Positions 24,837-37,125 of a DNA stretch of 62,500 nucleotides are shown one piece after another. The DNA is from Tubiluchus corallicola (Eukaryota; Priapulida; Priapulimorpha; Priapulimorphida; Tubiluchidae). The DNA lies in contig JAQGDQ010000093.1 of NCBI GenBank assembly GCA_030141605.1, positions 529,815 through 592,314 of the forward strand, written 5' to 3'. The notes under the pieces were generated by a model. The model made no database searches. It worked only from the letters and a program-made list of their open reading frames with translations, and was not told where the DNA came from. The position numbers and the translations under genes are program-made. The first letter of the stretch is position 1, and the number at the start of each line of letters is the position of its first letter.

Positions 24837-25200
24837 AATATATATTTATTGTAGTTAAAAACAACACAACTTTGTTAAAAACTTTTATAAAAACGTTTCG
24901 ACTAGCTGCTGCTCTCATCATCAGTCGTAAATTTACAAACATACAACCAGTTTATATAGTCAGAGCCTATTTTGCACTAATTAAGTAGTTAACTGAAACT
25001 ATATAGATAAGAAATAAACGTTGGCTTCTGTTAACTACTTAATTAAAGCATAATAAGTTTTGCGTATATAAATTGATTGCATGTTTGTAAATTTACGACC
25101 GATGCTGACAGCAGCAGCTTGTCGAAACGTTTGATATGATTTTAACTTTTTAATGTAAACGTTTTAAATAAAGTTGTGTTGTTTTTTAACTATAAATGTT
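24837..25200. mobile_element. Palindromic Penelope-like repeat with hammerhead-like cores (family D)
   Basis: Two arms of roughly 160 bases (about 24837-24995 and 25020-25197) are reverse complements, both ending in AACACAACTTT-type sequence. Each arm holds a CTGATGA-hairpin-GAAAC motif (24895-24924 minus; 25099-25130 plus, core eroded). Hammerhead ribozymes of this design are known in Penelope-like elements, whose terminal repeats can be inverted. The assignment is inference; no reverse transcriptase is present. Confidence 0.5.
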
Positions 25201-25460
25201 TATATGTACCTGTAATAAAAATTGGCTTCTGTTGACTACTTAATTAATGAATAAGTTACTGTATCATTTTTTACTGGTCTGCTTAAGCATTATCTATTTG
25301 ACTTCTGTTCACTACTTAATTAGTGCATAATAGGCTCTGCTTATATAAATTGGTTGTATGTTTGTAAATTTATCAGTGATGATGACAACGTCTCCACCTT
25401 CTTATCTGAGCAGAAAGCGAACAAACGAACCAGAAGTTAAATTCAAGTTCTCAACAGGTA
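25201..25460 (+). mobile_element. Family D arm plus shared tail
   Basis: The TAGGCTCTGCTTATATAAAT block matches the family D arm. The ribozyme-like core is cut after GTGATGATGACAACG. The tail (CTTCTTATCTGAGCAGAAAG) is shared with 32168-32240, so both loci derive from a larger element. Confidence 0.55.
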
Positions 25461-25919
25461 GTACTATAACAGTGCACTAGCACTAGCAGTAGAAATTGCA
25501 AAGCATGCAATTGATTAATTAAGCTCTGCATATCTAGATGGAGTTAATGGAACCACGGTTTCAAACCGTCGTAGAACGATACAAGATGGAATGGTTGCCA
25601 TCTTCTAAGTTTATGCTGAAGTTATTCTGATTTTTGGCTTCAGCCCAAATTCAATCTTGAAGTACGAACAGGTGTCTGGAAGCCGGTTATATTTCAAGGC
25701 ATAATTTTGCTCAGTTCTGTAAGTCTCTTTGGTGATCCATGAAAATGTTCTGGAACGGGTTTATTTTTCTTTTGAATAAACGGGGAAAACGATACCGCAC
25801 TTCCGTGCAGTTTTCTGTGTGTGGCTTCCTCGAGTATGACGTCACAGGGCCGCTATTGAAGCCAACAGAACAAATGAGAACATCAACAGCTGCATGTGGA
25901 CGTGCTGGTTTCAATTGAA

Positions 25920-26029
25920 AGGCTTCTTTCTTCTCTGCCTGTTTCTCACTTTCTCTCTCTCTTTCTTATTTTTTGTCTTTCTCTTCCTTCTCTGCCTATC
26001 TTTCACTTACTCTCTCCCTTTCTTTTTGT

Positions 26030-26076
<47 letters not shown>

Positions 26077-26400
26077 CTTATTCTTTGTCTCTCTCCCTTC
26101 ACTGCCTATCTTTCACTTTCTCTCTTATTTTTTGTTTCTCTTTCTCCACCTCTCTCTTTCAGTTCTCGCTTTCTCTATCTCTCTCTCCCCTCTGTCTCTA
26201 TCTCCCTCACTTCTCTCTTTTCGTTTTTAACCTTTCGTTCCGTTTTCTTCATTCTCTTTTCTTTCCTCCGTTGTCTTTTCTTCTGCTCCACTCCATTTTT
26301 TATTATCCTTTTCCTCTATTCCTCTGCCTTCTCTCCCATTTGTTTTTTGCTCGCTATTTGCCTCTCCCATTTCTTTTTTGTCCCAGTTTTCTTGCTTTCT
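25920..26400. repeat. Long pyrimidine-rich (CT/TTC) tract
   Basis: About 480 bases almost purely C and T on the + strand with a short pure (CT)n core near 26035-26070. Three overlapping open frames are translations of it. Confidence 0.9.
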
Positions 26401-26791
26401 GCTGTACCTCTCAGTTCAGATATGTTAGTTTGTGATGAACTGCACACGTTCGACAGCTCATGCGTGAACACAGCGGTAAATTTGAAATTTGAATTTTTCC
26501 CTTAAAACTTGCCTAGTTTTAGTACAACACACTGAATATATTACAGTAGCACTGTACTTCAATTTTCGTTTTCGCGAACACGTGCAACACGCTCATGGAA
26601 TATTTTTGCTGTTGAAAATTATGCTAGTTTGCAATGTCATCAGTAGTTGGGCTTGCCCGCCATTAATTAAGTTTTTAATCTGTTATTTAATTATCAGAAA
26701 CGTTTTTGCAGTATTAATTGCGTTAAAATGTGTACTTTTTATCGGACTTGAAAATGGGGTAGTATATGAAAATCATCCTGTCTTCCTTTAA
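26400..26791 (+). mobile_element. Family A element, 5' truncated (copy 10)
   Basis: Begins inside the family at GCTGTACCTCTCAG, directly after a pyrimidine-rich tract, and runs to an intact right end CTTCCTTTAA. Its downstream flank matches that of copy 7. Confidence 0.8.
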
Positions 26792-27012
26792 ATGGGCTAA
26801 TATCAGTTGGATCAAGTTTTAGTGTGTGCGTTTTTCAAGGCCAACTATAGAGGGCTTTTTTATCAACTTTCAGACATATCACCACCAGCCAATACTGCAG
26901 TACCATTCACGATTTCTGTTTGTAATAAAGAGTGCGAATATTTATTATAATTGTCCATTGTTGCATAATTGTCCATTAAAATGTCAGTAGCAGCAATCTT
27001 CATTAAACATGT
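26792..27012 (+). repeat. Duplicated flank of family A copy 10
   Basis: Partner of 18683-18905. A small internal duplication (ATTGTCCATT twice near 26950-26980) distinguishes the two. Confidence 0.75.
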
Positions 27013-27226
27013 CTTCTTTTAAAACTGAATCGAGCCTTTCTATTTTATTTGTGTAACTAAAGTCTTGCTCTAGATTGTTGTTTGCTTGTAGTAAATTATT
27101 GTTACTGCAGCGTGAACTAAAGAACTAATAGTCTCTGTTATGTAGCTGTAGAATTGATTTACAATCGGCAAAAGATCTTTGAGAGTATGCTAATCGTTTA
27201 TCTAAAAGCTGCCTTTAAATAAAGAA

Positions 27227-27393
<167 letters not shown>

Positions 27394-28071
27394 CGCTAGC
27401 CAACTTTCAAAAAAACGGGCATACTTGGAGAAATAAACCGGCAGCATTGATGCTAAAAACGTCGGTGCTTTCTTCCCTCTTATTTTCTTTTTTGTTCTCT
27501 CCGCTCTCCACTCTCCCTCATCGCTTTCCTGAAACGCTATCGAATTGTTGCAGAAACTCAAACTCTCTGGAGTCAGCTTGACAGGTCGTCTTTTGCAAAG
27601 AGAATTTCGTATGAGAAACAGAAGGGCACTTGTTACTAAGTGACAAAAGTTTCAGTTTGGTTAAGCAGTTAACCTGATGGGAACGAAAGCAAAGAAACCA
27701 CAAGGCGTCAGCTGTGAGGGACTCTAATGCGCATCAAAAGTGATTAGACGTGACAAGGTGTCGTGAGACCTTTAAACACTAAAAACGTTTGTGAGAGGAT
27801 TTTCGGTTTGGTTCGCCCAGGCACAACTAACGGATAATCACTGTATTTTATACGACGACTCTCATACACCAATCTTGCATGTTCCTTAAGCGTTGAAACA
27901 ACAAGGTTAAATTTCAATAGCTAGCTTTTGTGGCGTCCATCTTGTTACTCAGGGCCTTTAATCGTGTCTTTGTATGTGTGTCTGTGTGTCCGCATGTTTA
28001 CATGATGAAGCTACAATCACCAAACCTAGCACAGAGATAGGTCTGGATAAGACTTCCAAAAGCTTTGCGTT
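27394..28071. other. No recognisable feature
   Basis: A 61-codon minus-strand frame (27518-27703) shows no domain. A TGTGTGTCTGTGTGTC run lies near 27977. Confidence 0.45.
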
Positions 28072-28436
28072 TTTAAACAAACAAACATACAGAAGTTTAT
28101 ACATAAACTTGATAAAATCCTAAGCAAAAAATATTTTTTGTTTACTAGCAGCCTAAATTGTCACAGTTTAAGCTTGATCCATTCACGGTAAGGACGTGAC
28201 AACTGACAACAAGCTGTATGAGCGACATTACTTTCTCTACTTGGGTTCAGACATGTGCGCATGCGCACAACAGCCAAACACCATGTTGCTGGGCTGTGAA
28301 GCAAACAGTACTACCCTCACGTGCTCTGGTTCCGTACAAGTATAAAGAAAGAACTAAAGAAAAAGGATTTACTGTATTGAATATTATCGATAATACTGAG
28401 TGAAAATAAGGGGTGCTGCAGTTTCACACGAGCCGC
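28072..28436 (-). mobile_element. hAT-like MITE, CAGTGGCGGCTC family, degraded (copy 2)
   Basis: Reverse copy of the element at 13544. It keeps the TATTGAATATTATCGATAAT and GGGGTGCTGCAGTTTCACAC blocks, ends at an eroded CACGAGCCGC, and lacks the far terminus. Confidence 0.68.
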
Positions 28437-28597
28437 ATCTGTATCTGTGGCTCTTTTGTGTTTCCTTATTCTAGTTAAAATCAAATTTTGTGTTAGAGTT
28501 CGCAATGTGTAATAAGAGTTTAGGTAATGGAATGATAATGAGTATAGTGAGAAAAATAATACAGTTTTGTAACATTTTTGTGGGGGGGGGGGGGGTA

Positions 28598-29158
28598 GAT
28601 TAACGATATTAAATCAATCAAAATAAAGAATGAAATGCCAAAACCTTGAACATTAGAAACAAAGCTAATTTGGAATACTGAAGTAACTTTAAAGATTTTT
28701 GATAATAAATTTTACACAAAGAAAATGATGTACGTTATTAACTAGATGACTGAAGTAATTCGTTTCTATGTTTTAATATTAGTGTTTTAATTTATGTGGA
28801 GAGTTTCATAGCTTAGGGAGTTCCATAAAATAGTTCGTAAAATAAATTCCATAAAATATATCTAAGAGTCACTTTTGGATACTTAGGTGGCGAGTATCAG
28901 TAGTCAACTTATTATCTGGAATAATTTTCAAAATACTTATTGGTATGGCCTAGTCAAGTAGAGAAAAATGATTTCTGGCATTGGAAGTAACACAAGTAGT
29001 CTGCCAAAATTACAGATATTACTGATAATATTACAAAGACAGGTCAATGCTGGTAAGAATATTAGGTGGTCTTTATCATTGAATACAAATTTCTGTTGGC
29101 AATTTGGCGCTGTGCAAAAATCTTTATGTTTAGAATATAGTACATAGTTTTTACGTAA
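28598..29158. other. No recognisable feature
   Basis: AT-rich, preceded by a G run (28582-28597). Confidence 0.5.
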
Positions 29159-29548
29159 TAAGCCTTTTCATAGTTTCAGCGATTGATGATGATCGTGAAA
29201 AGGTCAAAGGTTAAGGGTATCAGACAATGCATTTGTACATACTTGACAACGAATCGCAGCCTATGGTGTTTTAATAGCAACAGGTTTAACAGCTAGCTAG
29301 AACCTTACCTAGTTCAGTTTTTTCTTTTTCGAAGCAAGATCCTGCTAGTAAATCAGTCTACTGCTAACGAACAGACTAATGCATAATTAAGTAAAGTCTA
29401 CGTAAAAGAACAGAAGTTACTGAACTAATGATTTGTGTTACCCATACGTCACGTGACGATTGTAGTTAAGACACGTTGCTGTGGTACACTTAACCTTTGA
29501 CCTACAGCAACTGCGCGTGCGCACATCGAAACTATGAAAAGGCTTATT
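29159..29548. mobile_element. 390-bp TIR element (copy 2)
   Basis: Terminal repeats AATAAGCCTTTTCATAGTTTC are near perfect at both ends. It is in the same orientation as copy 1, with matching GCGTGCGCAC and CACGTGACG blocks next to the right end. Confidence 0.8.
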
Positions 29549-30317
29549 GTTTGAGGTATCTTTATATATAAAGGTATTAGCTGAACTGAATGATCCGCTT
29601 CAGTGTGAATAAGTGAGAAGAGACTCTCACTTACGAGCTAAAACATGCAACTTTTCTCCCGACATCTGATTGATCCCTAGTCGCTTTTAGTCAAACTTAT
29701 ATCTATCAAACTTTATTTCAACCAAAAACTCGTTCGTCTCTTGAATAATTTATCGCAGACTAATAGCCACTCAAGGGGGCTGAATTAAATAAGGCAGAAG
29801 CAAAGATGGCCGTCTGTTTAACGACCCCTTTTCGTAAATTTGTTCATCAGCCACTGGAAAAAGTCACTTACCGTGTTTAAATTGGCGTACAAAGTTAGTA
29901 AAATTGACTTAAAACATAAAATGTGCTTCTAGAGCTGCTGAGATGCTTATTCGTCGCATCTCTTGCTCCCAAAAGAGGTCCACCCCTTTTCTGCTCAAGA
30001 CGTCGGACGGCACAAGTTAATAACCAACGCAGCTGACTGATAACGCGAGTTTTTCGTCAACATTTGCTCTAATTATTAATTTATGAAATTGATTTTGTTC
30101 AAGATGGCGCCTGTTAATGTGTTTTCGATGGAAATCAGGGAAAGAGTTAAGATCTGATGCTAAGATACAGCAGAAACACTTTACTGCAGTTTTGTTCAGT
30201 TTCATTATGAATCATGACTATCTAGCTTGCATCGGCACGATCTACGTAGCGTAATCAGTTGCGGCAGGATGGGAGACTAGCTCATTTAATGAAGGAATAA
30301 GTGGAGCTTATTGTGTG
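29549..30317. other. No recognisable feature
   Basis: A short minus-strand frame (30017-30205) has no domain; no repeat match within the window. Confidence 0.45.
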
Positions 30318-30880
30318 AAGTTTGGAAAAATAATCAGAGCATTTGTAGCATGCATGTTGCTAACTAAGTAAAATTTTAAATTAGTGTATCTTGTCAATAA
30401 GATTAAAAATACGTTTTTGGTTAGTGAAGTGAAATATTTTAAATTATTATTTCTAGTTACATAAGTCTTTCCAGCATGTAAGCAAAATGCTAAATAGTCT
30501 AGATTTCCATGGAAAGTTTTTTGGGACACAATTTAACATTTCGTCTTCTTCCCCTGGAGGGTGAGTCAGCGACATTTTACCAATTGGTGAAAACATTTTA
30601 AACGAATAATAATTTTCTTTTCTAGTTACATAAGTTTTTCCAGTAGGTAAGCAAACTGCTAAGTAACACAATTCTGCACGGAAAGTTTTTTGAGACATAG
30701 TTTAACTTTAACATTTCCTCTTCTTCCCCTCATTTAAGTTGTGCGTATATGACGTCATGTAATGGCGCCGTCGTAACAGTATTGCGGGAAACCTGCAATA
30801 CAAAACAAAAATTGCTTTTAACGCGAGTACGATGCACGCATAAAATTGCTGTAAAGTAATATAATTTTTTGAACTAAATT
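30318..30880 (-). mobile_element. Family C element with internal duplication
   Basis: Reverse copy. A segment of about 170 bases, with the TTTCTAGTTACATAAGT block followed by the GGAAAGTTTTTTG block, occurs twice (about 30448-30560 and 30610-30720). It contains TGACGTCA near 30750. Confidence 0.7.
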
Positions 30881-31339
30881 TTTGAATTCTTTTTGGTTAG
30901 GTTTTATTCCAGAACAAAATTTCTGATTTCTTTTCACTTTGGCTTTATTTTGAAGTAAATGTTTGCTTGGTAGTTAGTTTTGAATCTACGAAAACGCCGG
31001 AAACTAAAATCGCGCATGTGCGCATTTCTGAACGACTTTAATTTACGCTCCTGTCTGTTGATAACTGTTTGCTAATAATCTCACTAATAGACGCTCGTTG
31101 AAACCTACAGGCCATCTTGTAAGTGGGACAGTGAGAAGTAAACACTGTTGAAATCTGATCCCACCGGAGACCTGATCGCCAGAGAGATGAACAGCAGACA
31201 CGGGGGGATGTTTTTTTCGGATGCGCTGAGTGTGTACCCCACCCAAACAGGGCGTGTCCAAAATGAGCGTTCTCCAAAATCACCACCATCAAGTGCTTTT
31301 TGTCAATGTTACATCAGAAGCAACAGTAGATTGTATATG

Positions 31340-31430
31340 GGGTCTTCCAAAATAAACAGTTTCCTTTCAACATTTTAAAGAGTATATTGTTTTGATATAG
31401 AGTTTAAGATTGGGTCCGGTTTTCCTTTAA
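31340..31430 (-). mobile_element. Family A terminal fragment (copy 11)
   Basis: About 90 bases match the family, ending in GGGTCCGGTTTTCCTTTAA. The end differs from most copies (TTCC rather than TTGC) and matches the family B terminus TTAAAGGAAAACCGG. It may be the end of a related but distinct element whose body lies leftwards. Confidence 0.65.
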
Positions 31431-31707
31431 GCAACCTTCCATTTCTAGAACTTTCCTGGAAGTCTTTTCAACGCGGTCGTTTATACTGGATCCGCCCCGG
31501 GTCGGACAAGATGCGTGGTTTTCTAGGGCTTAGGAAAATTGACCTTTGCCTGTTGAAATAAGTCAAAAAAGCTGTTGCTTGGATCGCCCGTGGTTACAAG
31601 GCATCACAACTGTTTTACACGATGTGAACAACTGTACAGTATGTGAGTGAAGACGTAAGCATCCAGAGATTATAATTACATTAAAGTAATTAATAATTAT
31701 AATTAAC

Positions 31708-32240
31708 ATTTATAGTTAAAAACAACACAACTTTATATTAAAACTTTTACATTAAAAAGTTAAAATCACGCCAAACGCTTCGACAGGCTGCTACTGTCAT
31801 CATCAGTGGTAAATTTACAAACATACAAGCAGTTTATATAGGCAGAGCCCATTATGCACTAATTAAGTAGTTAACAGAAGCCAAATAGGTAGTGAATAAG
31901 CTGACCAGTAAAGAAATTGATTCAGTAACATAAGCACTAATTATGTATTTACAAAAGGTAAATAGGTAATGAAGAAACAGACCAGTAAAGAAATAAATGT
32001 TTTTATGTGCCTGTAATAAAAATAGTATGTATATCACGATGCTTTAGTTTATTGCTTATTCATTTCATTCACTACATACACGAATCACCAAATTGGACAA
32101 CAGAAATTAATGATAAACCTTTTCGATGACAACCTTTTAGGTACATTTAGTTTCATACAACGTTTTTCCCTTCTTATCTGAGCAGAAAGCAAACAAACGA
32201 ACAAAAAATTAAATTAAAGTTATCGACAGGTTCTACAAAT
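31708..32240 (-). mobile_element. Family D arm plus shared tail
   Basis: Starts AACAACACAACTTTAT. The minus strand has CTGATGATGACAGTAGCAGC then CTGTCGAAGCG at 31776-31806. The CTTCTTATCTGAGCAGAAAG tail near 32168 matches the one at 25401. Confidence 0.55.
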
Positions 32241-32684
32241 TGTATAAATGACATTTTCAAATATGTGAGTTACTTACTTACTTGATTGATTTGTGTTTTC
32301 TTTCTTTACTTGTTTGTCCTGCGTTGCACTTATTTATTCCTTTATTGATTTTATTTCGTATAAATGCACTTCATATACAAATTAAACAGAAAAACGAATC
32401 ATTCATAAAGCAATAAAATAGAGCAAAAGAGAAAGAATAAAAATTGGGAAAATAAATAATAAAAATTAAAATTAATATCTACAAATTTTCACGTTAATAT
32501 TTACTGGATTTAACCAAATGAATGATTTATTGAGATGTTGATTTGTTAGCTTGTTCCAGTAGGGTAATTACTTCGATGGTAAGTTGGCTAGTCGTTTGGG
32601 TAGTGGGTTGGTGTAATTTTTGCTTGGCTGGCTAGCTGGTAGGTTTAGTAGTTCCCACTAATTTATTGCTAAATGGTAGTTAAT

Positions 32685-32758
32685 ACATTATTATTATTAT
32701 AAGCCTTTTATTTGCATACAAATACAAATTATAATACAATATGTATAAGTGCAGCCCT

Positions 32759-32790
<32 letters not shown>

Positions 32791-33230
32791 TATATTTATA
32801 TAGACATCTTTATTGCAAAATTATACACTAGTACAGAGTAAAACAAATTACATCATACATAAAATCAGTGTATAACCAGTGTCAATTAGTGTAAGTTAAA
32901 AATTATGAGAATAAAAAGATTAAAATACTATATTACATATTTACAAAAGGGCACATATTTATATATTTTGTAGAGCAAGTACAGTGGTTAATAGAGTGAT
33001 ATATATAACTGACTGACTAATTAAATTACTACTAACACCAGCCGAGTCGGCTCTTTGAAAAGTTACACAAATCCAAGGCAGTTTATCCCTCTTTGTACTC
33101 AAAGCAGGCCAGTGTAACAGAAGATGTTTGCTTAGGAATTTATGTTCTCCGTGAAAAAGTCCAGAGGTGTTGCTGCGCGCGTGTTTTTTGTGAACACTAG
33201 TCATAAAATATGTCTTGTTAGTGTATTGCT
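32685..33230 (-). pseudogene. LINE-like 3' end, degraded
   Basis: The minus strand 33204-32959 includes FLSKHLLLHWPALSTKRDKL, resembling the Q--HLLLHCPAL---R pattern of LINE C-termini with the cysteine ligands mutated. AT-rich 3' sequence with (TA)n and (TAA)n tracts follows (32685-32830). Two short 3' ends may be stacked here. Confidence 0.5.
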
Positions 33231-33286
33231 AGCGTCTGTTGCAGCGACCAACGTGATTTATTCTTGTTGAAGGTAAACATGCAGAA

Positions 33287-33910
33287 TTAAAGGAAGACAG
33301 GATGATTTTTCAAATACTACCCCATTCTCAAGTCCGATAAGTGTACATTTTAACACAATTAATACTGCAAAGTGTTTCTAATAATTAAACAACAGATTAA
33401 AATCTTAATTAACGGCTGGTGAACCCAACTATTGATGACATCGCAAACTAACATAATTTCCAACAGCAAAAATATTCCACGAGTGTGTTGCACCTGTTTG
33501 AGAAAGCGAAAATTAAAGTGCAGTGCTGCTGTAAGATATTCAGTGTGTTGTACTAAAAGTAGGCAAGTTTTAATACAAAAATTAAAATTTTAAATTTACC
33601 GCTGTGCTAACGCATGAGCTGTCGAATGTGTGTAGTTCGTCACAGACTAACACATCTGAATTGAGAGGTGCAGCACCTGTTTTTTGTACAATGTGTTTCC
33701 GAAATGCAGGCGCTAGTGCCCGCCTAACTATCAAATGGTGAAATGCGTGTAACAGGGAAGAACAAGTGGCGCGAACGTGATTTTGTGTTTGTGTGGTAAT
33801 AATTCTTTCACGTAAGTCATTTTTGAAAAAAATAGTATGTTTCCTTTCAATAATTTAAAGAGTAGAGTGTTTTAACCTGCCGTTTAAAATTAGGTCAGGT
33901 TTTGCTTTAA
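33287..33910 (-). mobile_element. Family A element, full length (copy 12)
   Basis: A 624-bp copy with both TTAA-bounded ends: TTAAAGGAAGACAGGATG on the left and GGTTTTGCTTTAA on the right. Confidence 0.86.
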
Positions 33911-34138
33911 CGCGTCTTTTGGAGGCTGGCTAACACACAAGTAAAAGTCCCAAAAAATTAAAGGCAGTTATTTTAAACTGAACAGAAATCGTTGTCTTAT
34001 CGAGTTGTCTTTGCCATATCGATTCAATCCAAGTTTTTTTAAAGCAATCTCGTATCATCGTTACCTCTGTATAGGCTTAAACTAGGATTGAAAATTATTT
34101 TATCAATACATGTACTATCAAATACAGCTTCTAGGAAT

Positions 34139-34520
34139 AAACATGTTTATTGAGCGACGATCGTTTCAGCTACTGTAGCCATTATCAAACCATAAATCAA
34201 GCTAAAAAGAAGAATAAATAAGACATTAATGATACAAAGGCACAACCTGAAACTACAAAACAACAGATTAGAATTGAACTTATCAAAATAAATTAGGCTG
34301 TAACGGAAGAGATTGCAGAGAAATGTACGAAAAATAAACATGTTGTGTTCTTTTGTAGTTCTCATGTGTTAGGTAAAATTTTGTACATTTTTCGTAAATT
34401 TCATTTTTTCCGTTACAGCCTAATTTATTTTGATAAGTTAAATTCTAATCTGTTGTTTTCTAGTTTTAGTTTGACAATGGCTTCAACAGCCGAAACGATC
34501 GTCGCTCAATAAACACACGT
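34139..34520. mobile_element. Palindromic Penelope-like repeat (family E) with ribozyme-like motif
   Basis: Inverted arms 34139-34308 and 34410-34515 end in TTTATTGAGCGACGATCGTTTC and its complement. Read outward, each arm carries TTGAYAA, a GGCT...AGCC hairpin, then GAAACGATCGTC. The last block matches a two-base-pair stem III closing on a GUC cleavage site. The CUGANGA core is mutated, so activity is unlikely. Confidence 0.45.
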
Positions 34521-34621
34521 ATTATCTTATCCCCAAGATGAGAATAATGCTTCTAAAAACTTAACTGAAATTTGGTTCAGCCCCATTAATTGCGGCCACA
34601 ACACAATCTGGTAATGAAGTT

Positions 34622-35315
34622 TTAAAGGAAAACCGATTTACCTCAAAGCAATCCACCCTGTAAAATATGGAAAGGGAAAGTATTATTTTTTTCAAGAAAG
34701 ACTTACGCGAAAGAATTATTACCACAGAAAAGTAACTTGCATTTCGCTATTCGTTAATTAGATGGGTACTAGTGCCTACAACTCGTAAGCGGGTGGACCT
34801 TTCAGTTCAGAGGTGTTCAGTTGTGACGTAGAACTCATGTTCGAGTGCTCATACATGATCACATAGTTAAACTTGGAATTTGGTTTCAAACTTAAAATTT
34901 GCCGAGTGTTTATATATTACCCTGAATGTTGTACAATAGCACTGTATTTCAATTTTCACTTTCACAAACACGTTCGACAACTCATACGTAAGCAGAGCGG
35001 TAAATTTGAAATTTAAATGTTTATCTTCAAACTTGCCTACCTTTAGTACAACACACTGAATCTCTTACAGTAGCACTGTACTTTAATTTTTGCTTTCACA
35101 AACACGTACAACACGTTCGTAGAATGTTTTTGTTAATGAAAATTTATTTTCAGTTGTGATGCCATTACTAGTTGGGATCACCTGTCGTTAATTAAGTTCA
35201 TAACCTATTATTTAATTATCAAATGCAATCACGTGTTGCATTGTTATAGGCGTTAAAATGATTACTTTTTAACACCAGGGGTCAGGTAGGATATGAAAAA
35301 TCATCCCGTTTTCCC
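34622..35315 (+). mobile_element. Divergent family A element with internal duplication (copy 13)
   Basis: The left end is TTAAAGGAAAACCG. The body is more diverged than in other copies. The block containing the TTCGACAACTCATACGTAAG motif and the AATTTGAAATTT motif appears twice (about 34840-34900 and 34975-35030). The right end has lost TTAA (CCCGTTTTCC). Confidence 0.72.
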
Positions 35316-35447
35316 TATGTAAAATTCCTAAAGATTGGAGACAAAAATCAAAACTTATGTCACAAATATACTGGCAAGATACTGCCACATAAGATTAACT
35401 ATTCAGCTTATTAACGAAGTATTAAAATAAATTTAACAATCAGTATT

Positions 35448-35774
35448 ATGGATACTAAACTTGCACGCCTATTCGCTTACGTCACATTCTGTTACCAGGC
35501 AGATCTAATAGATGATAAGCTACCAGAAATAGTCAATAAATTACAAGATGGCTGCATCAGTTTCACTATACACTATCATTTTCATTCCATATTTGAAAAG
35601 TTAAGCAAAAACAGTTTTCGCAGCGTGTGGGCACGTACGAGCTTCTTGCAGTATTGCTTTCAAAACAAATCTGTCACAAGAAAGAAAACAGGCGCGACTA
35701 AAGATAGATCCGCTTGGCAAAAAATGAAACGGTATGTCGCGCGGAAAACAAATGATTTCACACTTGCGTTATAG
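35448..35774 (+). CDS. Hypothetical 108-codon open frame
   Basis: An ATG-initiated frame of 108 codons outside simple repeats and outside any recognised transposon. The predicted peptide is mixed in composition, with a basic C-terminal half (KKTGATKDRSAWQKMKRYVA) and no signal peptide or membrane segment. It follows a family-A element (34622-35315) by about 130 bases. I recognise no domain. It may be a gene fragment, an exon or chance; no flanking splice site or poly(A) signal decides it. Confidence 0.2.
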   Translation: MDTKLARLFAYVTFCYQADLIDDKLPEIVNKLQDGCISFTIHYHFHSIFEKLSKNSFRSVWARTSFLQYCFQNKSVTRKKTGATKDRSAWQKMKRYVARKTNDFTLAL

Positions 35775-36119
35775 AATCATTGATTTTTTCTACAATCTTG
35801 TATATTTCAGTCAGGTTACAAAGTTTTTTTCTGGGGGAATAAGTCCTAACGCAGCTTCTTTATTTGCAGTGTGCGCGTGTACGGGTTGTCACGAAACACT
35901 GGTGCCCGGATAGCAAAAGACCTGTGTTCCTATTGCGATTATTTGATTATAATATAATGAATTTGACTTCAGTTTAAAATGCTTGAACAAATTCAAAATT
36001 AAGCATCGAGCAAGTTTCTGCAAAACGTTCCATATATTTCTGTAAGACAGGATTGTAGCAATAAGGAAAAGGCAATTACTGTCACCTGACATCTGTTTGG
36101 ATTGAAGTTTGATCACCTA

Positions 36120-36530
36120 ATTTGATTAAAAAGTTAAAAAGTTAGAATCATGTCAAACGTTTCAACAGGCTGCTGCTGTCATCATCAGTCGTAAATTTGT
36201 AAATATTCAAGCAGTTTATATAGGCAGAGCCTATTATGCTCTAATTAAGTAGTTAACAGAAGTCAAATAGGTAATGAATAAGCAGACCAGTAAAGAAATT
36301 AATACAGTAACTTGAGCACTAATTATGTATTTAAAAAAAGCCAAACAAGTAGTGAATACTAACTACTTAATTAGTGTATAATAGGCTCTGCCTACATAAA
36401 CTGGTTGTATGTTTGTAAATTTACCACTGACGATGACAGCAGCAGCCTGTCGAAACGTTTGGCATGATTTGAACTTTTTAACTTTTTAATGCCAAAGCTT
36501 TAATAAAGTTGTGTTGTTTTTAACATGATT
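36120..36530. mobile_element. Palindromic family D element with two hammerhead-like cores
   Basis: The inverted arms meet near 36350. Minus-strand core at 36152-36188: CTGATGA, stem, GAAACGTTTGAC. Plus-strand core at 36427-36463: CTGACGA, stem GACAG/CTGTC, GAAACGTTTGGC. Both fit the CUGANGA...GAAA pattern with a single extra U before stem II. Confidence 0.55.
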
Positions 36531-36971
36531 AAATTTTGTGGATTTGGGAAATGGGCTTTCCTTACGCGTTAAACCCCATGAAAAAGGGTTTCTGAAAATA
36601 AGACAGGAAGAGGATTCATGGAAATTGTTAAACTAATGTTTATACGTAGGGAGAAAACTGTATCAATCTGCACAAGGAACTTTGTAAAACACTTAATCCC
36701 GTCCCGGGAATAAAACTACCTAACCCCAGGCGTGGAATGGTTGCGTCTAACATCTGGCTTCAGATCGTACTGAAACGATTGCCACAGCTCGTAGCTTTCT
36801 CCGCGACTCCGCCAACACATCCAATTAGTTTTAGAAAATAATTGCCGAATCACCACCAAACACAGTAGCCGTGTAACCGAGGCGACAGTTTTGGCTACAG
36901 CACAGATTGTTAAATGGACAGTTAAGCAATCTTTGAGGTCAAAAAGTAGATTAGTCACCCATGGTTTCTTT

Positions 36972-37125
36972 CTTGTGTATTGGTCAGTTAAGCATTTATA
37001 ACCCAGCAGGTAGGTGGATAGTAACCACAATGGCGGGGTTACCTGCCACACACTGTACATTGGTCAGTTAAGCATTTGTAGCTCGGCAGGTAAGTGGATG
37101 GTAATAAGAATGGCGGGATTGCTTT
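36972..37125 (+). repeat. Tandem duplication, about 80-bp period
   Basis: TTGGTCAGTTAAGCATTT followed by GGCAGGTA-GTGGAT and AATGGCGGG occurs at 36978 and 37053. Confidence 0.75.

Noticed and set aside
528-26791. A recurring ~60-100 codon hydrophobic frame in family A copies (528, 1605, 8517, 15320 minus, 26489)
   Set aside because: The peptides resemble each other only because the DNA repeats do. Several copies break the frame and no motif fits a transposase or other protein.
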